Translations under genes and position numbers: made by a program
In this document: one piece after another, positions 10,118 to 19,272 of the stretch
Numbering within the stretch: position 1 is the first letter of the stretch
Layout: each line of letters starts with the position of its first letter
NCBI RefSeq assembly: GCF_016862775.1
Contig: NZ_BONP01000005.1
Coordinates: 62,001 to 126,000, forward strand
Direction of reading: 5' to 3'
Origin: Cellulomonas phragmiteti
GTDB taxonomy: Bacteria; Actinomycetota; Actinomycetes; Actinomycetales; Cellulomonadaceae
Length of the DNA: 64,000 nucleotides
Notes under the pieces: generated by a model
The model's database searches: none
Told to the model about the DNA's origin: nothing
Seen by the model: the letters and a program-made list of their open reading frames with translations, nothing else

Positions 10118-10747
10118 TCAGCGGGCGTCGGCGGCCCGCTCGTCGGCGCGCTCCACGGCGAGCCGCGCCCAGAGGTCGTCGACCTGCAGCAGCAGGTCGG
10201 CCTCGCTGCCCGTGCCGTCCAGCACGACGTCCGCGACCGCCAGCCGCTCCTCGTCGCGCGCCTGCGCAGCGACTCGCGCCTCCGCGTCCGGGCGCGACAT
10301 GCCGCGCAGCCGCACCAGACGCTCCACCCGCAGCACCGCCGGGGCGTGCACCACCACCACGACGTGGAAGCCGTCGGCCTGACCCGTCTCCACGAGCAGG
10401 GGGATGTCGTGGACGACGACCGCGCCGGCGTCGAGCGCGGCCGCGGCCGCCTCGCGCTCGGCCGCCAGGCGCCGCACGACCGGGTGCACGATCGCGTCGA
10501 GCCGGGCGCGCGCACCCGCGTCGGCGAACACGATCGCTCCGAGCGCCGCCCGGTCCAGCCCGCCGGCGGCGTCGAGCGCCCCCGGGCCGAACTCCGCGAC
10601 CACGTCCTCCAGGCCTGCGGTGCCCGGCGCCACCGCGTCCCGGGCGAGCACGTCGGCGTCGACGACCACCGCCCCGAGCTCGTCGAACCTGCGCGCGGCG
10701 ACCGACTTGCCCGCCGCGATGCCTCCGGTCAGCCCGATCCTCTGCAT
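10118..10747 (-). CDS. coaE: Dephospho-CoA kinase
   Basis: A 209-residue kinase that phosphorylates the ribose 3'-OH of dephospho-CoA, the last step of coenzyme A synthesis. The N-terminal P-loop is LTGGIAAGKS, followed by the DAD motif (VVVDADVLARDAV) and HDIPLLVE, all typical of CoaE. The ATG giving MQRIGLTGG begins right at the P-loop strand, as in the family. Longer open frames upstream are out-of-frame read-through. It lies downstream of rpsA on the same strand, separated by a hairpin terminator. Confidence 0.95.
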   Translation of the reverse strand: MQRIGLTGGIAAGKSVAARRFDELGAVVVDADVLARDAVAPGTAGLEDVVAEFGPGALDAAGGLDRAALGAIVFADAGARARLDAIVHPVVRRLAAEREAAAAALDAGAVVVHDIPLLVETGQADGFHVVVVVHAPAVLRVERLVRLRGMSRPDAEARVAAQARDEERLAVADVVLDGTGSEADLLLQVDDLWARLAVERADERAADAR

Positions 10748-10809
10748 CGCTCCATCGTGGCGTCCACGACGCGTCCGCGCGACCCCGGGTCGCGGGGCCG
10801 CGGGCACGC

Positions 10810-10843
10810 CGACGGCCGGCCACCCGAGGGTGACCGGCCGTCG
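10810..10843 (-). terminator. Hairpin terminator after rpsA
   Basis: CGACGGCCGG pairs perfectly with CCGGCCGTCG, extended by an inner CACC/GGTG helix with one mismatch. It lies 34 bases past the rpsA stop. No T tract follows, as is common in this window. Confidence 0.6.
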
Positions 10844-10877
10844 TCGAGATGCCGGTGCGGGCGCGGCCCGCGCGGCG

Positions 10878-12374
10878 TCAGTTGCCCGTGAGCTTCTCCC
10901 GCAGTGCGGCGAGCGCCTCGTCGGACGCGAGCGTGCCCGTGGCCTCGTCGGACGCCGACGAGTACGTCGACGGCGCGGGGCCGCTGCTCGTGGTGCTGCT
11001 GCTCGCAGCGGGAGCGGACTCCGACGTCGAGGCCTCGAGGTCCGCCTGGGCGGCCGCGGAGACCTGCTTGCGGTGCGCCTCCCAGCGCTCGTGCGCGGCC
11101 GCGTACTGGGCCTCCCACGCCTCACGCTGCGTCTCGAAGCCCTCGAGCCACTCGTTGGTGGTCGGGTCGAAGCCCTCGGGGTACTTGTAGTTCCCCTGCT
11201 CGTCGTACTCCGCCGCCATGCCGTACAGCGCGGGGTCGAAGTCCTCCGACTCGGGGTCGAAGCCCTCGTTGGCCTGCTTGAGCGACAGCGAGATCCGGCG
11301 ACGCTCGAGGTCGATGTCGATGACCTTGACGAAGACGTCGTCGCCCACCTGGACGACCTGCTCCGGGATCTCGACGTGACGCACGGCGAGCTCGGAGATG
11401 TGCACCAGGCCCTCGATGCCGTCCTCGACGCGCACGAACGCACCGAACGGGACGAGCTTGGTGACCTTGCCGGGCACGACCTGGCCGATGGCGTGCGTCC
11501 GGGCGAACGCCTGCCACGGGTCCTCCTGCGTCGCCTTCAGCGACAGGGAGACCCGCTCGCGGTCGAAGTCGACCTCGAGCACCTCGACCGTGACCTCCTG
11601 GCCGACCTCGACGACCTCGGAGGGGTGGTCGATGTGCTTCCAGGACAGCTCGGAGACGTGCACGAGGCCGTCGACGCCACCCAGGTCCACGAACGCGCCG
11701 AAGTTGACGATCGAGGACACGACGCCGGGACGGACCTGGCCCTTCTGCAGGGTCTGCAGGAACGTCGAGCGCACCTCGGACTGCGTCTGCTCGAGCCACG
11801 CACGCCGCGACAGCACGACGTTGTTGCGGTTCTTGTCGAGCTCGATGATCTTCGCCTCGATCTCCTTGCCGACGTACGGCTGGAGGTCGCGCACGCGGCG
11901 CATCTCGACGAGGGAGGCGGGCAGGAAGCCGCGCAGGCCGATGTCGAGGATGAGCCCACCCTTGACGACCTCGATGACGGTGCCGGTGACGACGCCGTCC
12001 TCCTCCTTGATCTTCTCGATCGTGCCCCAGGCGCGCTCGTACTGCGCGCGCTTCTTGGACAGGATCAGACGGCCTTCCTTGTCCTCCTTCTGGAGGACGA
12101 GGGCCTCGACCTCGTCACCGACCTTCACGACCTCGCCGGGGTCCACGTCGTGCTTGATGGACAGCTCGCGGGAGGGGATGACGCCCTCGGTCTTGTAACC
12201 GATGTCGAGCAGGACCTCGTCGCGGTCGACCTTGACGATGGTGCCCTCGACGATGTCACCGTCGTTGAAGTACTTGATGGTGGCGTCGATCGCGGCGAGG
12301 AAGTCCTCGGCCGTACCGATGTCGTTCACCGCGACCTGCGGGCTGGCGGGCTTCGCGGGGGTGGAGATGCTCAT
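10878..12374 (-). CDS. rpsA: 30S ribosomal protein S1
   Basis: A 498-residue S1 protein that binds mRNA and aids translation initiation. Four S1 RNA-binding repeats can be followed: GDIVEGTIVKVDRDEVLLDIG (about 40), GVVTGTVIEVVKGGLILDIG (about 125), GQVRPGVVSSIVNFGAFVDLGG (about 210) and GQVVPGKVTKLVPFGAFVRVEDG (about 300). Each of the last two ends in a VHVSEL/VHISEL strand. The acidic, Ser/Ala-rich C-terminal tail after about residue 420 is usual for actinobacterial S1. The start is the ATG giving MSISTPAKPASPQVAVND. Strong expression is expected. Confidence 0.96.
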   Translation of the reverse strand: MSISTPAKPASPQVAVNDIGTAEDFLAAIDATIKYFNDGDIVEGTIVKVDRDEVLLDIGYKTEGVIPSRELSIKHDVDPGEVVKVGDEVEALVLQKEDKEGRLILSKKRAQYERAWGTIEKIKEEDGVVTGTVIEVVKGGLILDIGLRGFLPASLVEMRRVRDLQPYVGKEIEAKIIELDKNRNNVVLSRRAWLEQTQSEVRSTFLQTLQKGQVRPGVVSSIVNFGAFVDLGGVDGLVHVSELSWKHIDHPSEVVEVGQEVTVEVLEVDFDRERVSLSLKATQEDPWQAFARTHAIGQVVPGKVTKLVPFGAFVRVEDGIEGLVHISELAVRHVEIPEQVVQVGDDVFVKVIDIDLERRRISLSLKQANEGFDPESEDFDPALYGMAAEYDEQGNYKYPEGFDPTTNEWLEGFETQREAWEAQYAAAHERWEAHRKQVSAAAQADLEASTSESAPAASSSTTSSGPAPSTYSSASDEATGTLASDEALAALREKLTGN

Positions 12375-12517
12375 GTAGTGGTGGGCTCCGATGCGGACAG
12401 GAAGTAGGACGGACAGGGATGGTGCGTGGACGAGAACGTCCGCGTCCCGTCCACCACGACCTCGTCGCCGGCGGACCGGGAGACCTCGAGGACTCGGTGG
12501 CACCAGGACGCGCGGCA

Positions 12518-12547
12518 CCGCCGTCCACCCTATCGGGTGGACGGCGG
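12518..12547 (-). terminator. Hairpin terminator after pfkA
   Basis: CCGCCGTCCACCC and GGGTGGACGGCGG form a perfect 13-bp stem closed by a TATC loop. It lies 17 bases beyond the pfkA stop and upstream of the rpsA promoter region. No T tract follows. Confidence 0.7.
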
Positions 12548-12564
12548 CGCAGGCAAAGGGAGCG

Positions 12565-13590
12565 TCAGGCCAGTGCCCGCGCGACGGTCAGCAGGTCCTG
12601 CGGCACGAACTTGACCTTGCCCGCGACCTCGTCGAGCGGCAGCAGCACGACCTGCTCGCCCTGGATCGCCGTCATGACGTTCGACGTTCCCGCCGTGACG
12701 GCGTCGATCGCGGCGACGCCGAAGCGCGAGGCGAGGATCCGGTCCGCGGCGGTCGGGATGCCACCGCGCTGCGTGTGACCCAGCACGGTGACGCGGGTGT
12801 CGAACCCCGTGCGCTGCTCGATCTCGACCTTGAGCCGCTCGCCGATGGCGCCGGCGACGATCTCGCCGAACTTGCCGACCTGCGTCTCGTAGTGCATCGG
12901 CGTGCCCTCCGCGGGGACCGCGCCCTCGGCGACGACGACGATCGAGAAGCTGGCGTGCGCCCGGTGCCGGTGCTTGAGGAAGCGTTCGATGCGGCCGATG
13001 TCGAACGGCTCCTCCGGTGCCAGGACCAGCTCGGCGCCTCCGGCGATGCCGGAGGTCACGGCGATCCACCCCGCGTGCCGGCCCATCACCTCGACGATCA
13101 TGACCCGGTTGTGCGACTCGGCCGTCGTGTGGATCCGGTCGATCGCCTCCGTCGCGATGCTCACCGCGGTGTCGAAGCCGATCGACGCGTCGGTCCCCCA
13201 CACGTCGTTGTCGATCGTCTTGGGGATCCCGACGACCTTGACGCCCGCCGCGGCGACCTTGCTCGCGGCGTTCAGGGTGCCGTCACCGCCGATGCAGATG
13301 AGCGCCTCGATGCGCTCGGCCTCCAGCGTGGCGAGGGCGGCATCGAGGCCACCGTCCGACGCGTGGGGGTGGTACCGCGCCGTCCCGAGCAGCGTGCCGC
13401 CCGTCGGCAGGACGTTGCGGATGTCCCGCCGGGTCAGCGGCATGACGTCGCCGTCGACCACACCCTTCCAGCCGTTGCGGAAGCCGATGATCGAGTGCCC
13501 GTGCTCGCCCTCCCCCCGCTTGACGACCGCTCGGATCGCGGCGTTCAGGCCGGGGACGTCGCCGCCACCGGTGAGCAGACCGACTCGCAC
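12565..13590 (-). CDS. pfkA: 6-phosphofructokinase
   Basis: A 341-residue phosphofructokinase that converts fructose 6-phosphate to fructose 1,6-bisphosphate in glycolysis. Motifs seen: GGGDVPGLNAAIR at the N-terminus, CIGGDGTLNAA, PKTIDNDVWGTD with the catalytic Asp, and MGRHAGW. The Gly in GGDGT favours ATP as phosphoryl donor, whereas Lys in PKTIDND is the residue seen in pyrophosphate-dependent enzymes. This mixture is known from ATP-type actinobacterial PFKs. The start is a GTG (MRVGLLTGGGD) with GAGGAG seven bases upstream. Confidence 0.95.
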   Translation of the reverse strand: MRVGLLTGGGDVPGLNAAIRAVVKRGEGEHGHSIIGFRNGWKGVVDGDVMPLTRRDIRNVLPTGGTLLGTARYHPHASDGGLDAALATLEAERIEALICIGGDGTLNAASKVAAAGVKVVGIPKTIDNDVWGTDASIGFDTAVSIATEAIDRIHTTAESHNRVMIVEVMGRHAGWIAVTSGIAGGAELVLAPEEPFDIGRIERFLKHRHRAHASFSIVVVAEGAVPAEGTPMHYETQVGKFGEIVAGAIGERLKVEIEQRTGFDTRVTVLGHTQRGGIPTAADRILASRFGVAAIDAVTAGTSNVMTAIQGEQVVLLPLDEVAGKVKFVPQDLLTVARALA

Positions 13591-13745
13591 GCTGGAGCTC
13601 CTCGTTCGCAGGGGTCACCCCGTCGAGGTCCGCGGGGGCTGACGCGCGTCGACGCGGCGTCGCGCACCACCCTAGCCATCCCGGACGCGCGACCGGTACG
13701 CCTTCGGTCCCGGTGGACGGCGCACGACCGCGGGCGCGGTCGACC

Positions 13746-15512
13746 TCAGGCCGGGCGCCCGAGGTCCAGGTCCCGCCCGGGGATGGCGTCGAGCAGGGTG
13801 CGCGTGTAGGTCGTGCGCGGCGTGTCGAACACGTCGTCGACCGTGCCCCGCTCCACGATGCGCCCCTCCTGCATGACGCAGACCTCGTCGGCGATCTGGC
13901 GGACCACGGCCAGGTCGTGGCTGATGAACAGGTACGTCAGGCCGAGCCGCTCCTGCAGGTCGGCGAGCAGGTGCAGGATCTGGGACTGGACGATGACGTC
14001 GAGGGCCGAGACGGCCTCGTCGCACACCACGAGGTCCGGCTCGAGGGCCAGCGCTCGGGCGATCGCCACGCGCTGCCGCTGCCCGCCGGACAGCTCGGCC
14101 GGGTAGCGGCGCAGCAGGCCGGCGGGCAGGGCCACCTGGTCCAGGAGCTCGCGGACGCGGGCGTGCCGCTGGGCCCGGTCACCGATCCCGTGCACCCGCA
14201 ACGGCTCCTCGACGGTGCGGTAGACGGTGAACAGCGGGTCGAGCGAGGCGTACGGGTCCTGGAAGATCGGTTGCACGCGGCGCCGGAACGCGACCTCGGC
14301 GGAGCGGTCGGGCTGCGTGACGTCCGTGCCGTCGAACCGGATCGTGCCCGACGTCGGCGCGAGGAGCGCGAGCATCATGCGGGCGACCGTCGACTTGCCG
14401 GAGCCGGACTCCCCGACGACCGCCAGGGTGCGTCCGCGGGGGACGACGAAGCTGACGTCGTCGACGGCCGTGAAGCCGGAGGACCGGCCCAGCAGCCCGC
14501 GGCCGCGGATGGTGAAGACCTTCGTGACGTGCTCCACCTCGACGAGCGGGGGCGCGGAGGCGTCGGCCGCGAGCGCGGGCGACGCCGACGCGGGCGCGGT
14601 GCCGCGGTGCTCCGGGGACCCGTCGGGGGGCACGTCGGCGGGCGCGGGCTCGTCGACGTGCCCCCCGTGGCGCGCGAGCTCGATGCGGCGCGACGCCAGC
14701 GAGGGCGCGGCCGCGAGCAGGCGGCGCGTGTACTCGTGCCGCGGCGCGGTGAGGATGGTCCGCGCGTCGCCCTCCTCGACCACCTCGCCGCGGTACATCA
14801 CCACGACGCGGTCGGCCCGCTCGGCGGCGAGCCCCAGGTCGTGCGTGATGAGCAGCACCGCGACCCCGAGGCGGTCGGTGAGATCCGTGAGCCCGTCGAG
14901 GATCGTGCGCTGGACGGTGACGTCGAGCGCGGAGGTCGGCTCGTCGGCGATGAGGAGCCGGGGACGCGCCGCCAGCCCCATGGCGATGAGCGCGCGCTGC
15001 CGCATGCCGCCGGAGAACTCGTGGGGGTACTGCTGGGCACGTCGCTCGGCGTCGGGCAGGCCCGCCTCGGTGAGCAGCTCGACGGTGCGGGCACGGGCGG
15101 CAGCACCGCGGGCGACGCCGTTGTCCTCGAGGGTCTCGTCGACCTGGGCACCGACCCGGCGGACGGGGTTGAGGTTGGACATGGGGTCCTGCGGCACCAT
15201 GCCGATCCGGCTGCCGCGCAGGCGGTGCATCGCCTCGGGGCCGAGAGCGACGAGGTCCTCGCCCTCGAAGAGGATCTGCCCGGCGGTGACGGAGCCGTTG
15301 CCGGCGAGCAGGCCGATGACCGCGGCGGCCGTCGTGGACTTCCCGGAGCCGGACTCCCCCACCACGGCGACGGTCTGGCCGGCGCGGACGTCGAACGAGA
15401 CGCCGCGCACGGCGGTCGCGCTGCCGGCCTCGGTGCGGAACGTGACCTCGAGGTCGCGGATGCTCAGCAGCGGCTCCGTGCCGCCTGCGGGGTGCTGGGG
15501 TGCGTCCGTCAT
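13746..15512 (-). CDS. Fused peptide ABC transporter ATPase (DppD-DppF type)
   Basis: A 588-residue protein containing two complete ABC ATPase domains in tandem, so it supplies both nucleotide-binding halves of an oligopeptide/dipeptide importer. Each half has GESGSGKST, an ABC signature (FSGGMRQR in the first, LSGGQRQR in the second) and its own Walker B (IADEPTSALDV and VCDEAVSALDV). A Pro/Ala/Asp-rich linker of about 40 residues joins them. The ATG giving MTDAPQHPAGG lies two bases after the permease stop, so it is the last gene of the dpp operon. Loss of Pro in the second Walker B (DEAVS for DEPTS) occurs in other DppF-like domains. Confidence 0.93.
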   Translation of the reverse strand: MTDAPQHPAGGTEPLLSIRDLEVTFRTEAGSATAVRGVSFDVRAGQTVAVVGESGSGKSTTAAAVIGLLAGNGSVTAGQILFEGEDLVALGPEAMHRLRGSRIGMVPQDPMSNLNPVRRVGAQVDETLEDNGVARGAAARARTVELLTEAGLPDAERRAQQYPHEFSGGMRQRALIAMGLAARPRLLIADEPTSALDVTVQRTILDGLTDLTDRLGVAVLLITHDLGLAAERADRVVVMYRGEVVEEGDARTILTAPRHEYTRRLLAAAPSLASRRIELARHGGHVDEPAPADVPPDGSPEHRGTAPASASPALAADASAPPLVEVEHVTKVFTIRGRGLLGRSSGFTAVDDVSFVVPRGRTLAVVGESGSGKSTVARMMLALLAPTSGTIRFDGTDVTQPDRSAEVAFRRRVQPIFQDPYASLDPLFTVYRTVEEPLRVHGIGDRAQRHARVRELLDQVALPAGLLRRYPAELSGGQRQRVAIARALALEPDLVVCDEAVSALDVIVQSQILHLLADLQERLGLTYLFISHDLAVVRQIADEVCVMQEGRIVERGTVDDVFDTPRTTYTRTLLDAIPGRDLDLGRPA

Positions 15513-15514
15513 GC

Positions 15515-16459
15515 TCACCGCCTCCTCGATCGCGGGTCGAGGGCCTCGCGCAGCGCCTCGCCGAACAGGGTGAAGCCGAGGGCCGTCACGGAGATGCAGA
15601 TGCCGGGCCACAGGGCCAGACGAGGCGCGATCTCGAGCTCGTTCTGCGCGGCGACGAGCATGCGCCCCCACTCCGCGGTCGTCGGCGAGCCCCCGCCCAG
15701 GCCGAGGAACGACAGCGCGGCCGCCTCGATCACGGCGGTCGCCAGCAGCAGCGTGGCCTGCACGATCACCGGGGAGACGCTGTTGGGCAGGACGTGGCTC
15801 ATGGTGACGGTGCGTCGGGACAGCCCCAGGGACCGTGCCGCGAGCACGTAGTCCTGCCCCTTCTGCGCGAGCATCGACCCGCGCAGCAGACGCGCGAAGA
15901 CGGGCACCTGGACGACGCCGATCGCCAGGACGACGGACGAGGGGCTCTGCCCGGCCACGGCGGCGATGGAGACGGCGAGCAGCAGGCTGGGCACGGCGAG
16001 CATGAGGTCGACGAGGCGCATCGCGGCCGAGTCGACCCAGCCGCCGAACGTTCCCGCGACCAGGCCGAGCAGCATCCCCCCGGCCAGGCCCAGGAGCGTC
16101 GCGAGGACCCCGATCAGCAGGGACGCGCGTGCGCCCCACACCAGTTGGGAGAACAGGTCGGCCCCGTAGCGGTCGATCCCCAGCGGGTGGTCGGCCGACG
16201 GGCCGGGGATGAACGTGGGTCGCACGTCGGCGCGGCCGGGCAGCTCGCCCGGGCCGAACGGCGCGATGACGGGTGCCAGCAGCGCGACGAGCACGAACGC
16301 GACGACCACCAGGGCGCCGAGGATCGCGGCAGGGTTGCGCACCAGGCGCCGCAGCGCGACGCGCCACAGCGCCTCGCCGGCCCGTCGGTCCTCGGCGAGC
16401 GCGGCGCCCGCGTCGACCGGGCCCTGCTGCGGGACCTCGTACACCTCGGGTGCGCTCAT
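15515..16459 (-). CDS. dppC: Peptide ABC transporter permease DppC-type
   Basis: A 314-residue inner-membrane permease with six predicted helices. The N-terminal hydrophilic stretch leads into a first helix (GALVVVAFVLVALLAPVIAPF), then the PLGIDRYGADLFSQLVWGARASLLIG segment typical of DppC/OppC. The EAA coupling motif is ...DYVLAARSLGLSRRTVTMSHVLPN. The ATG overlaps the dppB stop by four bases (ATGA). It forms the membrane channel with DppB and is energised by the fused ATPase encoded next. Confidence 0.93.
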   Translation of the reverse strand: MSAPEVYEVPQQGPVDAGAALAEDRRAGEALWRVALRRLVRNPAAILGALVVVAFVLVALLAPVIAPFGPGELPGRADVRPTFIPGPSADHPLGIDRYGADLFSQLVWGARASLLIGVLATLLGLAGGMLLGLVAGTFGGWVDSAAMRLVDLMLAVPSLLLAVSIAAVAGQSPSSVVLAIGVVQVPVFARLLRGSMLAQKGQDYVLAARSLGLSRRTVTMSHVLPNSVSPVIVQATLLLATAVIEAAALSFLGLGGGSPTTAEWGRMLVAAQNELEIAPRLALWPGICISVTALGFTLFGEALREALDPRSRRR

Positions 16460-17460
16460 CGCGTCCTCATCCTCGGGTCGATCAGGCCGTACGACACGTC
16501 CACCGCGAGGTTCACGAGGGCGTAGACCACGGCGATGAGCAAGATGAAGCCCTGCAGCACCGCGTAGTCGAGGTCGAAGACGGCGTCGGCGAGGAACTTG
16601 CCGACGCCGGGGAAGGCGAAGACGGTCTCGGTGAGCACGGCCCCCGAGAGCAGCAGCCCGATCTGCAGGCCGATGGTCGTCGAGACCGGCAGCATCGCGT
16701 TGTGCAGGATGACGCGGCCGCGCACGTGGGGGCCCGACAGGCCCTTGGCGCGCGCGGTGCGGACGTAGTCGGCGTGCTGCACGTCGATCACCGACGCGCG
16801 CGTGATGCGCGCGATGATCGCCAGCGGGATCGTGCCGAGGGCGAGCGCCGGCAGCACGAGGTGCGTCAGGGCGTTCCAGCTCGCGTCCCACTCGCGGGTC
16901 AGCACGCCGTCGAGCACGTAGAACCCCGTGGGGTGCGTGGCGATCATCGCGGAGCTCTGCCGACCCGCCGAGGGGAACCAGCCGAGCTGCACGGCGAAGA
17001 GCCACTTGAGCAGGAACGCCAGGAAGAACACGGGGATCGTCACGCCGAGCAGCGAGGCGACGACCGCGGCGTGGTCGACGAGCCTCCCCTGCCGGCGGGC
17101 GGCGACGTACCCCAGCGGGATGCCGAGGCCCACGGCCACGAGCAGGCCGAGCAGCGACAGCTCGATCGTCGCGGGGAACCTGGCGAGGAACTCGTCGAGC
17201 ACGGGCCGCCCGGTGCGGGTCGACACCCCGAAGTTGCCCTGCAGGAGCTGCCCGAGCCAGGTCAGGTACTGCTGGGGCAGCGGCCGGTCGAAGCCGTAGA
17301 GCTGGTTGATGCGCGCGACCGCCTCGGGGGTGGCGCGCTCGCCCAGGAGAGCCGTCGCCGGCCCTCCTGGGAGAGCACGCACCCACAGGAACAGCAGCAC
17401 CGACAACCCGAGCAGGGTGGGGACGAGCAGCGCGAGGCGCCGCAGGATCAGTCGGGTCAT
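16456..17460 (-). CDS. dppB: Peptide ABC transporter permease DppB-type
   Basis: A 334-residue permease. It starts directly in a membrane helix (RLALLVPTLLGLSVLLFLWVRALPG), a DppB/OppB hallmark. It shows the GFDRPLPQQYLTWLGQLLQGNFG segment and the EAA loop ADYVRTARAKGLSGPHVRGRVILHNA, then FPGVGKFLADAVFDLDYAVLQG. It lies 16 bases downstream of the binding-protein gene and pairs with DppC. Confidence 0.94.
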   Translation of the reverse strand: MTRLILRRLALLVPTLLGLSVLLFLWVRALPGGPATALLGERATPEAVARINQLYGFDRPLPQQYLTWLGQLLQGNFGVSTRTGRPVLDEFLARFPATIELSLLGLLVAVGLGIPLGYVAARRQGRLVDHAAVVASLLGVTIPVFFLAFLLKWLFAVQLGWFPSAGRQSSAMIATHPTGFYVLDGVLTREWDASWNALTHLVLPALALGTIPLAIIARITRASVIDVQHADYVRTARAKGLSGPHVRGRVILHNAMLPVSTTIGLQIGLLLSGAVLTETVFAFPGVGKFLADAVFDLDYAVLQGFILLIAVVYALVNLAVDVSYGLIDPRMRTR

Positions 17461-17476
17461 CGGGTGGTGCAGCTCC

Positions 17477-19150
17477 TCAGTCGCCGAGCGTGATCACGTT
17501 GAAGACCTCGTCCTGCACCGGCGAGGCCGGGTAGCCCTTCACCTCGGCCGTGAAGGCCAGCGACGGGACCGGGTGCGCCAGCGGGATGCCGGGCAGGAAC
17601 TCGAGGATCGCCGCGTTGGCCTGCTCGTACGCCACCGTCTGGTCGTCGACGTCGGCCACGTACCGGGCGTCGTTGATGGCGGAGAACAGGGACGGGTTGT
17701 CGAAGCCCCACTCGTTGGAGGTGCCACCGAAGAACACGCCGATGAAGTTGTACGTGTCGTTGTAGTCGCCGGTCCACCCCAGCAGGTGCAGCCCGTGGTC
17801 CGCGCCGCCCTGGATCTTGTCGAGGTACTCCGGGTTCCACGGGTCCGGGACCGGGTTGATCGTGATGCCGACGGCCTCGAGGTCGGCCTCGATGGCCGTG
17901 AACACCTGCTCGGGCGTGGGCATGTACGGGCGCGACACGTTGGTCGGGTAGTTGAAGTCGAGCGTCAGGTCCGACCGGCCGACCTCGGCGAGCAGGGCGC
18001 GCGCCTTGTCCGGGTCGTACTCGTAGGTGACGACGTCGGGGTTCCACCCGGCGACCGACGGCGGGACGAAGTTCGTGGCGACCTCCGTGCCCTCGGGGAG
18101 CGTCTGGGCGACCAGTGCCTCCTTGTTGATCGCGTGGGCGATGGCCTGCCGCACCTTGAGCTCGGCCAGGTCGGGGTTCGCCTGGTTCATGCCGAGGTAC
18201 AGCACGTTGAACGGCTCCCGGTTGACGATCTGGTAGCCGGCGTCCTCCAGCGCGACGACGTCGGCGGGCCCGACGAGGTCGTAGCCGTCGATGTCGCCGG
18301 CCTGCAGCGCCTGCCGCCGCGCGGTCGCGTCGGAGATGACCGGGAACACGACGCGTCGGACCTGTCCCTGCTCGCCCCAGTACCCGTCGTACGCGCTGAG
18401 CACGACCTCCTCGCCGGGGCTCCACGACTTGAACCGGAAGGGACCGGTGCCCGTGGGGTGCGCCGTCGAGTACGCCGGGAGCACGGGCGCCTGCCCGTCC
18501 CCCGTCACGCCGTCGGCGTCGTACTCCTGCAGCGCGGTCGGCGACTGCATCGAGAACGACGGCAGCGACAGGGCCGAGACGAGCTCGGGCAGCGGGCTGC
18601 GCAGCCGGATCACGGCGGTCGCCGGGTCGGGCGCCTCGCACGACTCGTACTTCCCGGTGCCGTCCAGGCTCGCGACGTCGCTGCTCGCGAAGCCGCCGTT
18701 GACCTTCTGCCAGTAGTACGAGAGGGACTCGGACTGCAGCACCCCGGTGAAGTTGTTCCAGCGCTCGAAGTTGAAGCACACCGCGTCGGCGTCGAAGTCG
18801 GTGCCGTCGTGGAACGTCACGTCCTCCTTGAGCGCGAACGTGTACTCCAGGCCGTCGTCGCTGACCTCCCACGACTCGGCGAGCAGCGGGGCGGGGTCGG
18901 CCGTGCCGGGCTCGACGCCGACGAGGCCCTCGAAGATCTGACGTGCCACGCGGAAGGTCTCACCGTCGCTGGCGAACGCGGGGTCCAGCGTCGCGGGGTC
19001 GCTCGACGCCGCGAAGATGAAGGTGTCGCGCCCACCGCTGGTCGCGCCGTCGCCGGCGTCCGCCCCGGAGTCACGGTCGCTGGCGGCGCACGCGGTCAGG
19101 GCGAGCCCGACCACCATCCCGGCCGCGACGGTCTGCCATCTGGTCCTCAC
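17477..19150 (-). CDS. Peptide ABC transporter substrate-binding lipoprotein
   Basis: A 557-residue family 5 (DppA/OppA-like) solute-binding protein. The N-terminus MRTRWQTVAAGMVVGLALTAC carries a lipobox with Cys21, so it should be anchored to the outer face of the membrane after lipidation by Lgt. Family signatures: DPATLDPAFASDGETFRVARQIFEGLVG and VRQAIAHAINKEALV. I place the start at this GTG because GAGAGG lies eight bases upstream; an upstream GTG at 19159 has no usable spacing. The DFDADAVCFNFERW and LHLLGWTGDYNDTYNF stretches suit peptide binders. It is first in its operon, behind two dyad elements. Confidence 0.93.
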   Translation of the reverse strand: MRTRWQTVAAGMVVGLALTACAASDRDSGADAGDGATSGGRDTFIFAASSDPATLDPAFASDGETFRVARQIFEGLVGVEPGTADPAPLLAESWEVSDDGLEYTFALKEDVTFHDGTDFDADAVCFNFERWNNFTGVLQSESLSYYWQKVNGGFASSDVASLDGTGKYESCEAPDPATAVIRLRSPLPELVSALSLPSFSMQSPTALQEYDADGVTGDGQAPVLPAYSTAHPTGTGPFRFKSWSPGEEVVLSAYDGYWGEQGQVRRVVFPVISDATARRQALQAGDIDGYDLVGPADVVALEDAGYQIVNREPFNVLYLGMNQANPDLAELKVRQAIAHAINKEALVAQTLPEGTEVATNFVPPSVAGWNPDVVTYEYDPDKARALLAEVGRSDLTLDFNYPTNVSRPYMPTPEQVFTAIEADLEAVGITINPVPDPWNPEYLDKIQGGADHGLHLLGWTGDYNDTYNFIGVFFGGTSNEWGFDNPSLFSAINDARYVADVDDQTVAYEQANAAILEFLPGIPLAHPVPSLAFTAEVKGYPASPVQDEVFNVITLGD

Positions 19151-19169
19151 TGCTGCCACCTCTCGTCAG

Positions 19170-19235
19170 GGCGTGGTGTGCACCACGCCGCGGGACCCGG
19201 CGAACGCTAGGTGCGGCGTGTCACACGGGTGTTAC
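19170..19235 (-). promoter_or_regulatory. Control region of the dpp operon with two dyads
   Basis: Two inverted repeats flank a likely -10 (TAGCGT, 19209-19204) for the dpp operon. The proximal one, GGCGTGGTG-TG-CACCACGCC at 19170-19189, is a perfect 9-bp dyad at about +8 to +27 of the transcript. The distal one, GTCACAC-GG-GTGTTAC at 19220-19235, has one mismatch and lies just upstream of the -10. Both suit operators of a dimeric repressor. The divergent methyltransferase starts at 19273, so the distal site could serve both genes. Confidence 0.4.
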
Positions 19236-19272
19236 GGACCGGTACGGATCAGGCGTCGGACACACTGGCGGC

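Noticed and set aside
13825-13840. A second LexA-like sequence, TCGAACACGTCGTCGA
   Set aside because: Only one half-site fits, and it lies inside the coding region of the fused peptide ABC ATPase.
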